A stretch of DNA of 64,000 bases from NCBI GenBank assembly GCA_023229785.1, contig JALNYV010000002.1:111350-175349 (forward strand). Direction: 5' to 3'. Shown here in pieces: positions 8,350 to 17,495 of the stretch (position 1 is its first letter; each line of letters opens with the position of its first letter). The notes beneath the pieces are model-generated. The model saw only the letters and a program-made list of their open reading frames with translations. It did no database searches and had not been told where the DNA came from. The translations under genes were made by a program, and so were the position numbers. Origin of the DNA: Candidatus Dojkabacteria bacterium. Its GTDB lineage: Bacteria; Patescibacteria; Dojkabacteria; SC72.

Positions 8350-9393
8350 TTATAACTCTAAGTATTTTATTTTATTTTCTTGGTGGTGTTTGATGATCTG
8401 ATTTCTGGTGTTCCTTAATGCTTCGGCACCAGCTTCGTTACCGTGTGTATTGAAACCTGTTACAGATACTCCAGTTGTCTTATGAATAAAAACAGGGTGC
8501 TTGCCGTGACGAGTCTCATCAAAACCATTGGCTTTGATCCATTTGTTAGCTTTAGACAACTTATGACCTGAAGCATTCCATTCATTTAAAGTCTCCTCGG
8601 ATATATTAGCCACATCAACTTCCTGAAAATCAAAGTCTTCTTTAGCCATTTTAGTAGCTGTCGCATACATTACTTCCTTTGCCCTTTTACCATAAAGATC
8701 TTTGAATGACTTTTTATTCTTTTTCATCCCATGTACAATATTTTCTTTCTTATCACCTTCTGAATCTGATAATGTTCTTTCATCGAGGTCTTTATAGGTT
8801 TTTTTGGTAATACCTTTTCTAAGTCTCTCAGCAGATGCAGCAATTCTTTTATAAGTCTCACCTTTTTTTGAGTAATCTGGCTTTACTCCATTATTACCTG
8901 CATTATCCATATATTTTCTACTTGGTTTACCCCAAATAGGTTTATTAGCACACTCATCAGATTCATCTAAATCTTCTTTTACTAATTTAGTCATATGCAT
9001 ATCTAAAGCTTTCTTAGCAATATCACTATTATTTCCATCTTTATAGTAAGCACCAGATGTTGAAATTATTGCACCATGAGCTACATCATGTTTATTAGAT
9101 GCATTACTAGCACTTTTCCTAGATGTATGTAATGTAATCTTACCAGTTTTATTATGATGTACATAATATCCTAAAGGACCGATACCATCTTCATTTAGGT
9201 CTTCTTTTTGTATACTTACTGCCTGAACAGATGCTTTTGAAATTTTCTTATTACGGATTTTACCAGTAGATTTTTCTTTAACTTCACTAACTTCTTTATT
9301 AAATTCATCTTCAGTAGGTTCTTCTGTTATCATTTCTGATAATGCTTTAAGATTTTTTTCTTTGTAATTTTCTAATAACTCTGTAAATTTCAT
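8350..9393 (-). CDS. Multi-domain virion-region protein with HicA-like C-terminus
   Basis: 347 residues from MKFTELLENYK, chosen because AAGGAGA lies just upstream. Recognisable pieces are a Glu/Lys-rich N-terminus, a segment with GYYVHHNKTGKITLHTSR (about residues 95-112), and a lysine-rich piece MKKNKKSFKDLYGKRAKEVM that recurs in aquatic T4-like proteins. The last ~77 residues (KWIKANGFDETRHGKHPVFI onward) are laid out like a HicA-type double-stranded-RNA-binding fold. The overall function is unknown. It probably belongs to the virion, since both neighbours are structural. Confidence 0.65.
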   Translation of the reverse strand: MKFTELLENYKEKNLKALSEMITEEPTEDEFNKEVSEVKEKSTGKIRNKKISKASVQAVSIQKEDLNEDGIGPLGYYVHHNKTGKITLHTSRKSASNASNKHDVAHGAIISTSGAYYKDGNNSDIAKKALDMHMTKLVKEDLDESDECANKPIWGKPSRKYMDNAGNNGVKPDYSKKGETYKRIAASAERLRKGITKKTYKDLDERTLSDSEGDKKENIVHGMKKNKKSFKDLYGKRAKEVMYATATKMAKEDFDFQEVDVANISEETLNEWNASGHKLSKANKWIKANGFDETRHGKHPVFIHKTTGVSVTGFNTHGNEAGAEALRNTRNQIIKHHQENKIKYLEL

Positions 9394-9403
9394 TGGTTTC
9401 TCC

Positions 9404-10696
9404 TTATACCAGTTCAATCCAGTCTGCCTTTGTTAATACTTTAATATTTGCTTGTGTTGGAATAATAGTTAATATAACCTCTTCTGTTGTACCATCTAAA
9501 AATCTACCTAAAATGTGTTGAAGATTATTTACTCCACTACCAACCGATACAGCTTCTTGAGCAGTAACGAATCCACCTTGCACAACTCTACCATTTGTGT
9601 TAGCCCAACCTGTTACACCTACATTATACTCAATATGCCTATTATCAGATTTAGACTCCCAAGTTCCTCCAATAGCAGTAGCTCCAACCCAAATTCTGTA
9701 TGATATTGTTGCATTAGAATCAACGTATATATGAAAATTGTTTGGTATTACAACATTATTGCGTCTATCTGCTTTAAGTCTATAAGATATTAGTGGATAT
9801 TCCCATCCAGCAATAGGTAAATTATCTGCCACAGCTATAGTATAACCCCTACTAGCACCATCATTGATACCTTCTAACGAATACCCACCCTCAGACATTA
9901 CCGCAGAGTTAATCTGCTTTAGGGTAGATGGGTCTGAAGTTACTCCTGTGTTAAATATTTGATATCTTATAGGAAGACATAGGGTTGTCATAAAAACGTT
10001 TGTTGTAAAGTTAATATTATGAAATGTATGTGCAAGATAGTGCTTACCTGCTATAACGAAACCAAATCTAACACCAGATACACTAAAGCTGGCCATATCT
10101 ATCCATAAAATATTGGCTCTTGTTATATCAACGGATTCAGTTATCTTAGCAATTTGATTGGAATATCCAGTACCATCAAACTTATCATAATTCCATTCAC
10201 TTTGGGGTACTCTAGTCTCAACTATCGACCCAGTAACATATGTCCGAATTACAATATAATTCTGAACTCCATCGTTCTCTAAATATATACCATTTTTATC
10301 ATCAAAATAACCAATTCTTTGTGTCAAATTAGCCTTTGGTTGATTTGCCACAAAGGATATTAAAACTATAGTAGATTTTCCTGGTTGAAAAGGTGATACC
10401 TGTTTAGATTCTCTAATAATACTATCACCAGTAGCAGTACCAACATTCAAATATATACTACTCTCATTTACATTGAATGTTGTGTTTGCTGTACCTACAG
10501 TAATACTATTGAACTTATTTTGAATAGCACCTATACGTTGTGATGAAAATACAGTAAATGGCTGTGATACTCTAAACTTACCGTAAGCATCACACATAGC
10601 TCCAGAAGGAGTTATTGATTCCATTAAACCCATAGTCTCATATCTCGTTAATACTTGGTGAGAATCTATTTTATTAATATCTGTTCTAAATTGCAT
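9404..10696 (-). CDS. Virion structural protein conserved in aquatic T4-likes
   Basis: 430 residues, rich in beta-prone Val/Ile/Thr/Asn. The start contains GAMCDAYGKFRVSQPFTVFS, matching the DAFGRLRVS-type opening of a widespread phage structural protein. QRIGYFDDKNGIYLENDG and FGFVIAGKHYLAHTF further along fit the same family. Probably a tail or baseplate-associated component; T4 has no obvious counterpart. It is linked to the kinase gene upstream by ending at its neighbour (TAATG junction at 10696). Confidence 0.75.
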   Translation of the reverse strand: MQFRTDINKIDSHQVLTRYETMGLMESITPSGAMCDAYGKFRVSQPFTVFSSQRIGAIQNKFNSITVGTANTTFNVNESSIYLNVGTATGDSIIRESKQVSPFQPGKSTIVLISFVANQPKANLTQRIGYFDDKNGIYLENDGVQNYIVIRTYVTGSIVETRVPQSEWNYDKFDGTGYSNQIAKITESVDITRANILWIDMASFSVSGVRFGFVIAGKHYLAHTFHNINFTTNVFMTTLCLPIRYQIFNTGVTSDPSTLKQINSAVMSEGGYSLEGINDGASRGYTIAVADNLPIAGWEYPLISYRLKADRRNNVVIPNNFHIYVDSNATISYRIWVGATAIGGTWESKSDNRHIEYNVGVTGWANTNGRVVQGGFVTAQEAVSVGSGVNNLQHILGRFLDGTTEEVILTIIPTQANIKVLTKADWIELV

Positions 10697-12114
10697 TATA
10701 TAACTCTCTTAGGTCTAAAAGAAGAAAGACTTATACCTTTTTTCTTTAATTCATCTTCTTTCTGAGTTCCTATACTGGCTGTAGTTTCATCACCAGTAAG
10801 TTCCTGAATTTTCTTTTTAGCTTTACCTACTTTACCATCTTTATGAATTTGTTCTCCAGAGTCTCTACATAAATTCTCTCCAGATGTAGCCATAGATAAC
10901 CCTGATTCTATACCTTGATCAATAGATTCTCTAAGTTTTTTATATATCTCTGAAAAATATCCTGGTTTATGTTTAGGTTTTACTGATACTAAATTAATAT
11001 TTTCACCTAACATCTTAACAACATCAGCATGAGTTAGAGTTGTGCCTTCACTAGATTCTCCAACAGGTTTACTTTTCTTACCTAAAGTCAAAGAATCTTG
11101 TTTATCAGATAGACTATATTCTTCATCTTTACCTTTTAACAATTTTTGAAATAAATCATTAACATCATCAACACTATCACCTGTAATAGTGATAGATACA
11201 GACTCATTAAGAGGCTTATAGAATTCTGAGAGTTTTTTCTTTGGTTTTGGTTTATCTTTTTCTTTATCTAATTCTGTAAGGTTATCAGATATTGCATGAT
11301 GAGTAACTTTACCACCTTTACCATACCTACCTTTACCATAGTATTGTAAACCTAGCTCTGTGGCTTGCTGTGATGCATTTGACTCAGGGTGTGGTAGTTT
11401 CTCTGTACCTTTTCTTGGAATTGGATCTTGATCGTCTTTAAGGCTCTTCTCGATCCATTTCTGTGAATGCTCAGAGGTTGATGGAGTATTCACAAAATTA
11501 TGAATATGGTCTTTCAGTTCAATTAACTCATCTCTCTTTTGTTTAACTACTTCTGGAGGCGCATTTCTAAGGTCAACTGAATTATCAAACTCATGATAAT
11601 TACCACCGAAGTTTTTTGCATGATGTCTTCGAGACTCTTGAACAGCATCCCACTTATCCTTTCTGGACTTCTCATGAACAGTTCTACCACCCTTCTGTCC
11701 TCGTTCAACGTTTCTTTTGCGAGATACTTCATCATCAGCGTGAACATGAACCATTGATGTGTCGTAACCAAGGTCTTCTAGGTGTTTTTTGATTTTATTA
11801 GTATGTTTATAGTCGTCGTGTGTGCCATTAACAATGAGTCCGTTCCTACCTTGGATTGCTAATAATTGACGTAATTCTTTAGTTGATTTTATACGCTTCT
11901 GATTGACATTATCAGGTTTTAGAATATCTTTATGTGTGAGGTATTCGTGAGCTTTGTCTGCATTTATCTCTGTTAGTCCATGTCCATCAAGAGTATGCTT
12001 CAATACATAATCTTTACCAGATCCAGGACCACCACCTAGAAATACAGCTTTAAATATACCTTTATCTCTAACACCCTCAGTAAGAAGGTGTTCAAACTCT
12101 TCATTTATATTCAT
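10696..12114 (-). CDS. P-loop kinase (zeta-toxin/PNK-like) fused to long charged tail
   Basis: 472 residues. A Walker A loop GGGPGSGKD sits at about 27-35. ADDEVSRKRNVERGQKGGR supplies a basic lid-like helix, so the first ~200 residues look like a small-molecule or polynucleotide kinase of the zeta-toxin type. The remaining ~270 residues are Lys/Glu-rich and low in hydrophobics, with repeated motifs ending in FSEIYKKLRES and KPLNES. Such fusions are found in virion-gene clusters of aquatic T4-likes. The TATAAATA at 12148 suggests late expression, consistent with a virion or injected enzyme. The substrate is unknown. Confidence 0.7.
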   Translation of the reverse strand: MNINEEFEHLLTEGVRDKGIFKAVFLGGGPGSGKDYVLKHTLDGHGLTEINADKAHEYLTHKDILKPDNVNQKRIKSTKELRQLLAIQGRNGLIVNGTHDDYKHTNKIKKHLEDLGYDTSMVHVHADDEVSRKRNVERGQKGGRTVHEKSRKDKWDAVQESRRHHAKNFGGNYHEFDNSVDLRNAPPEVVKQKRDELIELKDHIHNFVNTPSTSEHSQKWIEKSLKDDQDPIPRKGTEKLPHPESNASQQATELGLQYYGKGRYGKGGKVTHHAISDNLTELDKEKDKPKPKKKLSEFYKPLNESVSITITGDSVDDVNDLFQKLLKGKDEEYSLSDKQDSLTLGKKSKPVGESSEGTTLTHADVVKMLGENINLVSVKPKHKPGYFSEIYKKLRESIDQGIESGLSMATSGENLCRDSGEQIHKDGKVGKAKKKIQELTGDETTASIGTQKEDELKKKGISLSSFRPKRVI

Positions 12115-12146
12115 TATGCCTCTACAGCTATTTCGATGTGTTTATA

Positions 12147-12947
12147 TTATTTATAATATTCAAGACCTAGTATAAACCTATCACCTAGATTAGATATAGG
12201 TGGACGTAAAGGATCACTGAAAGATGAGTACATTCTTGGATTATCTCCAGAACCAATCCACATTTCTGCAACTAACCTATCTGGAAGTCTATATAAATCT
12301 TGATGTTTACTTTTATATGAGTCCCACCATAATGTATCATTAGAATCATTTAAGGTCTTGATGTAGTCTGATGTAGCCCACCAATAGTTACCCGAATAAT
12401 GCTTACTAGGCCATTCACAGAAATTGGTGCTTGCTGTATTAAATCCATCGTTTAGTTTCTTTATACATTCAGTGTGTTTCTCTATAACAAAGTAATCTAA
12501 AAGTTTCCTCCAATGCACAAAGTTTACAAATCGATTATACTGACCTGTTTTTAAAGCCTTCTCAATACTCGTAACAGCTTTAGCGTGGAAATACAAAACA
12601 TTAAAAGGTTCGTTAGATGTTATACAATCGTCTCTGATAATCTTTAGAGTTTGAGTCTCAGAAAGGATTGACTTATTCTCAACAACATCTAGTTTGTGTA
12701 AATAATTATCAGATATTGTCTTCTCGAATAGCGTTAATGTAATATTAAGACCTGTAACACTATTATAATAAGAAAGTAAACCCTTCATGTGGTTTATAGA
12801 TTTCATATTACCTATACAAACTACATGAAGGTTACTTAACTTATTAACTAATCCAGAATCTATTAACTTTGACATTTGATCTATGAAGATATAGGACCAA
12901 GAATCATCATCAGGCATGTAAATATGATAGTATGCTTTATTTTTCAT
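12147..12947 (-). CDS. Glycosyltransferase-like protein
   Basis: 266 residues. It opens with KNKAYYHIYMPDDDSWSYIF, and the middle has FNVLYFHAKAV and SGNYWWATSDYIKTL, the latter resembling the acceptor-side HFSGNFWW block of surface-glycan glycosyltransferases. No classic GT2 DXD is obvious beyond acidic patches, so the subfamily is uncertain. It is the last gene of the seven-gene glycan cluster. The role is inferred from context: transfer of a sugar onto a surface polymer. Confidence 0.6.
   Translation of the reverse strand: MKNKAYYHIYMPDDDSWSYIFIDQMSKLIDSGLVNKLSNLHVVCIGNMKSINHMKGLLSYYNSVTGLNITLTLFEKTISDNYLHKLDVVENKSILSETQTLKIIRDDCITSNEPFNVLYFHAKAVTSIEKALKTGQYNRFVNFVHWRKLLDYFVIEKHTECIKKLNDGFNTASTNFCEWPSKHYSGNYWWATSDYIKTLNDSNDTLWWDSYKSKHQDLYRLPDRLVAEMWIGSGDNPRMYSSFSDPLRPPISNLGDRFILGLEYYK
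12148..12155 (-). promoter_or_regulatory. T4-type late promoter (TATAAATA)
   Basis: Exact TATAAATA on the minus strand, about 33 bases ahead of the kinase gene start at 12114 and overlapping the end of the glycosyltransferase gene. This octamer is the sole core element read by gp55-bearing polymerase in T4. It separates the glycan cluster from late virion genes. Confidence 0.7.
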
Positions 12948-13608
12948 TAACTACATCTCTTACAAATGGTTCCAGTTTTTCTTTAGTTATAACTACCATA
13001 CTATTAAAAAATGACACTGAGTACATATTTTCACAAACATCTTGAAGGATACTATATTTTGGAGATGGATCATTAGGATCTACATGCATATAGTTAACTA
13101 CGTCAGTCAAATCTTTAGCTAATTGTAGAAAAGTACCATCATTTCTTAAACCACCATCACATCCTCTATAATAACTTGTATGAGTATCTTCACATATATA
13201 CACGCCACCTTCATTGATATGTGAAAACACTTTAATAAATGTATTAATTTGTTGATTCATACTGTGTCCACCATCATCTACAAACACATCTATCTTAGGA
13301 ACACCCACTAAAAAGGTATCCCAAAATGATGATGAACTCTGATCACCAATATATAATTTAATATTGTCATCATAATATTTACTATGTTCTAACACACTCT
13401 CATCTATGTCAATACCGTGAATTGAAGCATCCTCACCAAAATACTTTCTCCACATCTGTAGACTGCCTCCACCTTGAACACCAACCTCAACTACAACTGG
13501 AGACTTATTTCTAAACTTTGATAAGTATTGCTCATAAACTTTAAAGTATGGCAACCACTTATCACTTTTTAATGTAACGTCATTATAAAATATATCTTGT
13601 AGTACCAT
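12937..13608 (-). CDS. SAM-dependent methyltransferase (macrocin/MycE O-methyltransferase type)
   Basis: 223 residues. VVVEVGVQGGGSLQMW at about 38-53 is the SAM-binding motif I, and IHGIDIDES gives the acidic ribose-binding strand. FVDDGGHSMNQQ near 108-119 is the metal-binding DD-H signature seen in macrolide-sugar O-methyltransferases of the MycE/TylF kind. This suggests O-methylation of a deoxysugar, fitting the RmlB-like and NovU-like enzymes in the same operon. Confidence 0.75.
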   Translation of the reverse strand: MVLQDIFYNDVTLKSDKWLPYFKVYEQYLSKFRNKSPVVVEVGVQGGGSLQMWRKYFGEDASIHGIDIDESVLEHSKYYDDNIKLYIGDQSSSSFWDTFLVGVPKIDVFVDDGGHSMNQQINTFIKVFSHINEGGVYICEDTHTSYYRGCDGGLRNDGTFLQLAKDLTDVVNYMHVDPNDPSPKYSILQDVCENMYSVSFFNSMVVITKEKLEPFVRDVVNEK

Positions 13609-13609
13609 A

Positions 13610-14353
13610 TCAAATCACCAATTTAAATTTCTTGAAAACATTAAGAGAATCAACAAAATGAGATTCTCTACCGTAATGTTGATTGAGTATTTTTGCATAT
13701 TTATCATACATAAAATCATACATCTCCAAAGTTGCTTCAGTCTTGTCATAATAACTCTCTCGTATAGGTTGATGAATATTTGCACAGTGTACTACATTTG
13801 CTGGACATTTGAATAGATCATAGAATACTCGATCAATTCCCATACCAACCTTAAAGTCCCAATGTGATAAGAAATCCATTAAGAATTTAAATTTATCCAA
13901 TGTAAAAAATGGTGATCCCATTTCAATAAAGTTAGTCTCAGAGAATATACATGTATTATCTTGCTGAAGACATCTATGATATGTAGGATGTAAATCTGAA
14001 CCAGGAGGCATAGATAATTGCCAATACTGAAAGTTAAACCTATTAGCTAAATCTAAACCTACATTAAAACTCTGATAGTCTGTAATAAGGTCATCATCCA
14101 CGCAACCAATATAATCATAATTATCTATAGGAAAAATTTTAGATACATCTTTTATTAAGTTCCATTTATGACCAATCATATTAACGATATAATCATAAGA
14201 TGATTGTTCTGGCTCAAAGTTATTATAAGATATAACTAAAGTCTCATAATTTCTTTTATTATTAGTCCATCTCCAATGATCCTCTAGTTTATAAGATGCC
14301 TCAGTGGGCACTTTCATACCCACTGGACAAATAATTAAATTCTTACCTTTCAT
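13610..14353 (-). CDS. Putative glycosyltransferase (DUF707-like)
   Basis: 247 residues. YIGCVDDDLITDYQSF near residues 80-95 carries an acidic DDD that would bind metal and nucleotide-sugar. VGMGIDRVFYDLF later is the conserved GxGxD block of DUF707-type glycosyltransferases. No signal peptide is present. It overlaps the sugar methyltransferase by ATGA. The donor is presumably the modified deoxysugar made by this cluster, but that is an inference from co-location. Confidence 0.6.
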   Translation of the reverse strand: MKGKNLIICPVGMKVPTEASYKLEDHWRWTNNKRNYETLVISYNNFEPEQSSYDYIVNMIGHKWNLIKDVSKIFPIDNYDYIGCVDDDLITDYQSFNVGLDLANRFNFQYWQLSMPPGSDLHPTYHRCLQQDNTCIFSETNFIEMGSPFFTLDKFKFLMDFLSHWDFKVGMGIDRVFYDLFKCPANVVHCANIHQPIRESYYDKTEATLEMYDFMYDKYAKILNQHYGRESHFVDSLNVFKKFKLVI

Positions 14354-15594
14354 ACCTGATGATGCATTATAGGACCATTATCGTCAATCATAACACTAGG
14401 AAAATATCTAACAAACATGTCCTCTTTATTAGGTCGAATCTTAGTGATCTTTTCCTTAATCTCTGGAAAAAAATTCCAAGCTAAAGGTATAAAACATACT
14501 CTATTAACATCTTTATATTTTTTAAGTTCATTTACACCAAATATAGGGATATTTAGTCCTGGAGTATATAAACCTTGCTTTAAAGGACTATCATCAATAA
14601 TAAAGTCAGGACCAATTTTAGCTGCATTCATTAACGTATTACCTTTAGCTGGAGCACCATAACCAATAATAGAATATCCATCAGAACGAATATTCTTTAT
14701 AGTCCTTTCAAAACCAAATATGATGTTCTGACATTTATTAGCATATGTATTATAAGTCTTTGAGTCATACAATCCACTATCTAGCTCAAGATTAATAAGA
14801 TTCTCAATATTACTAGGACGATTAAAGAATTTTGATATTACAAAAATATAACTACGTCCATGAATAGGATGACGAATTACATCAATCAAATTTAAACCTG
14901 CCCTTTTACATAGAATACTCATAGACTTAATATTATAGAATGATATATGCTCATGGTATATGGTATCAAACTCATTGTTTAAGATCATATTAGCTTGAGA
15001 TGTTGTAATGTATAATAACGAGTGATCACCCATAACCTTCTTAGCATTAGACAAAAACTCTAACGGATTATAGTTATGTGCAAATGCATTCTGACAAGTT
15101 ATAATATCAAATACTACATTATCATCGAAGGTATTTTTATTAAAGTAATCACATATAACTCTATGATTCTTTGAGCTAGTTTTGAATAAGTTTATTGCAG
15201 GATCTATTCCATACGTATCCAAACCCATACTCTTAAACACATCTAATTGAGAACCATCATTACAACCGATATCTAAAATACTCTCAGGATTATTTAGAGG
15301 GTGATTCTCTAAGATAAATTTAGCAAACCATTGAAAGTAATCTAGTTGAGTTTTAGCAGTTCCTGAAACGTACAGATAATCCTTAAATAATAGATCTGGA
15401 TTAACTTGATGTGACAACTGCACATGAAAGCATCGATCACACCTATTAATAGCGAGAGGGAAATACATCTCTGTAGTTCCTTTCTCCTTAACAAATGAAT
15501 TAGCTAGTGGTTGATCTTTTAAATCTAACACAGGAATTAAAGTCTTATAACCACATGCAACACATTCTTCAATTTTAGTACAATCATCAATCAT
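14350..15594 (-). CDS. Sugar C-methyltransferase (NovU/TylCIII type)
   Basis: 414 residues in the three-part layout of TDP-4-keto-6-deoxysugar C-methyltransferases. A zinc site has CVACGYKT near the start and CDRCFHVQLSH at about 55-65. The SAM domain has ILDIGCNDGSQLDVF at about 104-118. A C-terminal domain has IIGYGAPAKGNTLMN, the recognisable G-YGA-AKG block of the family. YHEHISFYN is the likely catalytic Tyr/His region. It adds a methyl branch to a keto-sugar, the product class of an RmlB-type dehydratase encoded just upstream. Start chosen at 15594 after a clear AAGGAG site. Confidence 0.88.
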   Translation of the reverse strand: MIDDCTKIEECVACGYKTLIPVLDLKDQPLANSFVKEKGTTEMYFPLAINRCDRCFHVQLSHQVNPDLLFKDYLYVSGTAKTQLDYFQWFAKFILENHPLNNPESILDIGCNDGSQLDVFKSMGLDTYGIDPAINLFKTSSKNHRVICDYFNKNTFDDNVVFDIITCQNAFAHNYNPLEFLSNAKKVMGDHSLLYITTSQANMILNNEFDTIYHEHISFYNIKSMSILCKRAGLNLIDVIRHPIHGRSYIFVISKFFNRPSNIENLINLELDSGLYDSKTYNTYANKCQNIIFGFERTIKNIRSDGYSIIGYGAPAKGNTLMNAAKIGPDFIIDDSPLKQGLYTPGLNIPIFGVNELKKYKDVNRVCFIPLAWNFFPEIKEKITKIRPNKEDMFVRYFPSVMIDDNGPIMHHQV

Positions 15595-15605
15595 CGTATT
15601 TCTCC

Positions 15606-16631
15606 TTATCTTCCTAACCATCTATCATTCTGTAGATACCATTTAGATACCTGTGAAATCCTTTCTGTTAAAGAAATTTTAGGTTCCCATCCTAAACTCT
15701 TCATTAGATTACCACTCAATGCATACCTCATATCATGTCCAGGACGAGACGTATGAAAATCAAGCATCTCATAAATTAACTCTTTATTTTGTGAGGTAGC
15801 TATCATTTGAGCTAATGTAAGATTATCTACTTCTTCTTTACCTACAATATTAAATTTAGGAACACGAGCACCCCCGAAATCTGGAGCAACATATGGTTTT
15901 GTAGTAATTAGAAAATGGATAGCATCTGCAATATCAGCAGCATGAATATAAAAGCGACTACCAGCTTTAGTACGCTCTGTATTTGAATGAATAAAGATCT
16001 TCTCACCTTTATCAATTTTATCAATACATAAAGGTATAAACTTTTCTGGAGTTTGTCTTTCACCGAATGCGTTCATAGTGTGAGTAATCATCATAGGCAT
16101 CCTATAAGTATTCTCCCACGCTACACACAATTCTTCAGATGCTGCTTTAGATGCTGAATAGGGATTAGTTGAGTTATACCGATCTCTTTCACTATAGTTG
16201 ACACCTTCAGGAGCTGCTCCAAAGATCTCATCAGTACCAAAATATAGAAACGTCTCTAGGTTATCTAATTTTCTAGCATATTCTAGTAGATGTGCTGTTC
16301 CTACAATATTATCATGAATAAACTCCATAGGATGTGTAATGGATCGATCAACATGTGATGCAGCAGCTAAATGGAGGATGATATCTGGTTTACCTATAAA
16401 GCTTGAAACCAACGGATTAATCTCAGCCTTCAAGTCATGAAATACAACCTTTAAACGCTTTTGAACATTGATAGGATAACCCTGCGCTACTTCATGTAGA
16501 CGATTCAAATTACCAGAGAAATCAAGCCGATCTAAGCTTACAATATCCCAATCTGTTTTTGTTAATAATAAATCAATAAGGTGATGTCCTATAAACCCTG
16601 GACCACCTGTGATCAACACTTTTTTGCTCAT
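15606..16631 (-). CDS. NDP-sugar 4,6-dehydratase (RmlB-like, extended SDR)
   Basis: 341 residues. GGPGFIG at about 8-14 binds NAD. LHLAAASHVDRSI, FGTDEIFG (the catalytic Thr-Asp-Glu) and YSASK (Tyr/Lys catalytic pair) are the landmarks of dTDP-glucose 4,6-dehydratases. The expected product is an NDP-4-keto-6-deoxyhexose, which the NovU-like enzyme next door could methylate. No RmlA, C or D partners are in the window, so the nucleotide-sugar precursor probably comes from the host. The GGPG variant replaces the more usual GGAG. Confidence 0.88.
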   Translation of the reverse strand: MSKKVLITGGPGFIGHHLIDLLLTKTDWDIVSLDRLDFSGNLNRLHEVAQGYPINVQKRLKVVFHDLKAEINPLVSSFIGKPDIILHLAAASHVDRSITHPMEFIHDNIVGTAHLLEYARKLDNLETFLYFGTDEIFGAAPEGVNYSERDRYNSTNPYSASKAASEELCVAWENTYRMPMMITHTMNAFGERQTPEKFIPLCIDKIDKGEKIFIHSNTERTKAGSRFYIHAADIADAIHFLITTKPYVAPDFGGARVPKFNIVGKEEVDNLTLAQMIATSQNKELIYEMLDFHTSRPGHDMRYALSGNLMKSLGWEPKISLTERISQVSKWYLQNDRWLGR

Positions 16632-16682
16632 TATAAACTCCTTTTATTTTTATTACCCAATACACTATATCTCGATTATAGT

Positions 16683-17495
16683 TTAATTATACACCATCTC
16701 AACCTTACCAGAAATAATACCTAAAAGAACCTCATGCTTCATAGGGCTACGAGAACCTAAGAGAAGGATCTCACCATCAATTGATTGTGTCATAGTAATT
16801 CCACAGTCAGGAAATGTCTTCCAGAAAAAATTAACTATGATATTCATGTAGTACTCCTTTAAACCTATACGACATAAATACGCTTTATTCTGACCAATTG
16901 CAAACATAGTCCAATATGTACCTTTATTAGATAAACAAAATTGAGCTATAGCTGTATTGATTCCAGGATATTCAGGATCATTATAATCATCAACTACTAT
17001 AATACCTGAAGAACCCATAAATTTACTGAAGTTATTGAGATCATTTAATACAGCACTGTGAAGGTGACATGCATCTATATGAAGATACCTTAGATCATTT
17101 TCAAACTTTATATCTTCCTTCTTAATTTTCATAAGATCACAAATATTCCAATGTATGTTTGAGTTATCACCATAAGATTCTACAAGATCTTTAGAATATT
17201 CTGGAGTGACCTCTGCTGTAAAACAATCATAAAGATATAAATTATCCCTCTCTTTCTTACATAAAGAAAGCCCTATAGCACTCTTACCGTAAGCAACACC
17301 TAATTCGCAAACATCCCCGTAGCATGTTTGTGAGTTTAATAGTGTGTATGCAAGAATGATATCTAAAGGGTAAAACCATCCAGTAACCTTCTGATCAACG
17401 ACATCTCTATAGTAATGTAAAAGTTGATGTACATTATCAACTTCTCTTCGCATAGTCTTACGATCATCTGTATAAATTACAAACTTTTCATCCAT
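16683..17495 (-). CDS. SAM-dependent methyltransferase (TylF-like, class I)
   Basis: 270 residues. VCELGVAYGKSAIGLSL near 62-78 is SAM motif I, YLYDCF follows as motif II, and IIVVDDYNDPEYPGI near 165 supplies the metal-binding DD pair. This is the arrangement of macrocin-type O-methyltransferases. YLHIDACHLHSAV fits the substrate helix. It starts at the stop of the glycosyltransferase upstream (TAATG). A second, divergent enzyme of the same type lies at 12937, suggesting two methylation positions or substrates. Confidence 0.72.
   Translation of the reverse strand: MDEKFVIYTDDRKTMRREVDNVHQLLHYYRDVVDQKVTGWFYPLDIILAYTLLNSQTCYGDVCELGVAYGKSAIGLSLCKKERDNLYLYDCFTAEVTPEYSKDLVESYGDNSNIHWNICDLMKIKKEDIKFENDLRYLHIDACHLHSAVLNDLNNFSKFMGSSGIIVVDDYNDPEYPGINTAIAQFCLSNKGTYWTMFAIGQNKAYLCRIGLKEYYMNIIVNFFWKTFPDCGITMTQSIDGEILLLGSRSPMKHEVLLGIISGKVEMVYN

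Noticed and set aside
16632..16682. TATAGTGTATTG ahead of the dehydratase gene as a promoter
   Set aside because: It resembles the -10 area of the 31549 promoter (TATAGT), but no -35 element lies at 16-18 bases upstream, so evidence is insufficient.
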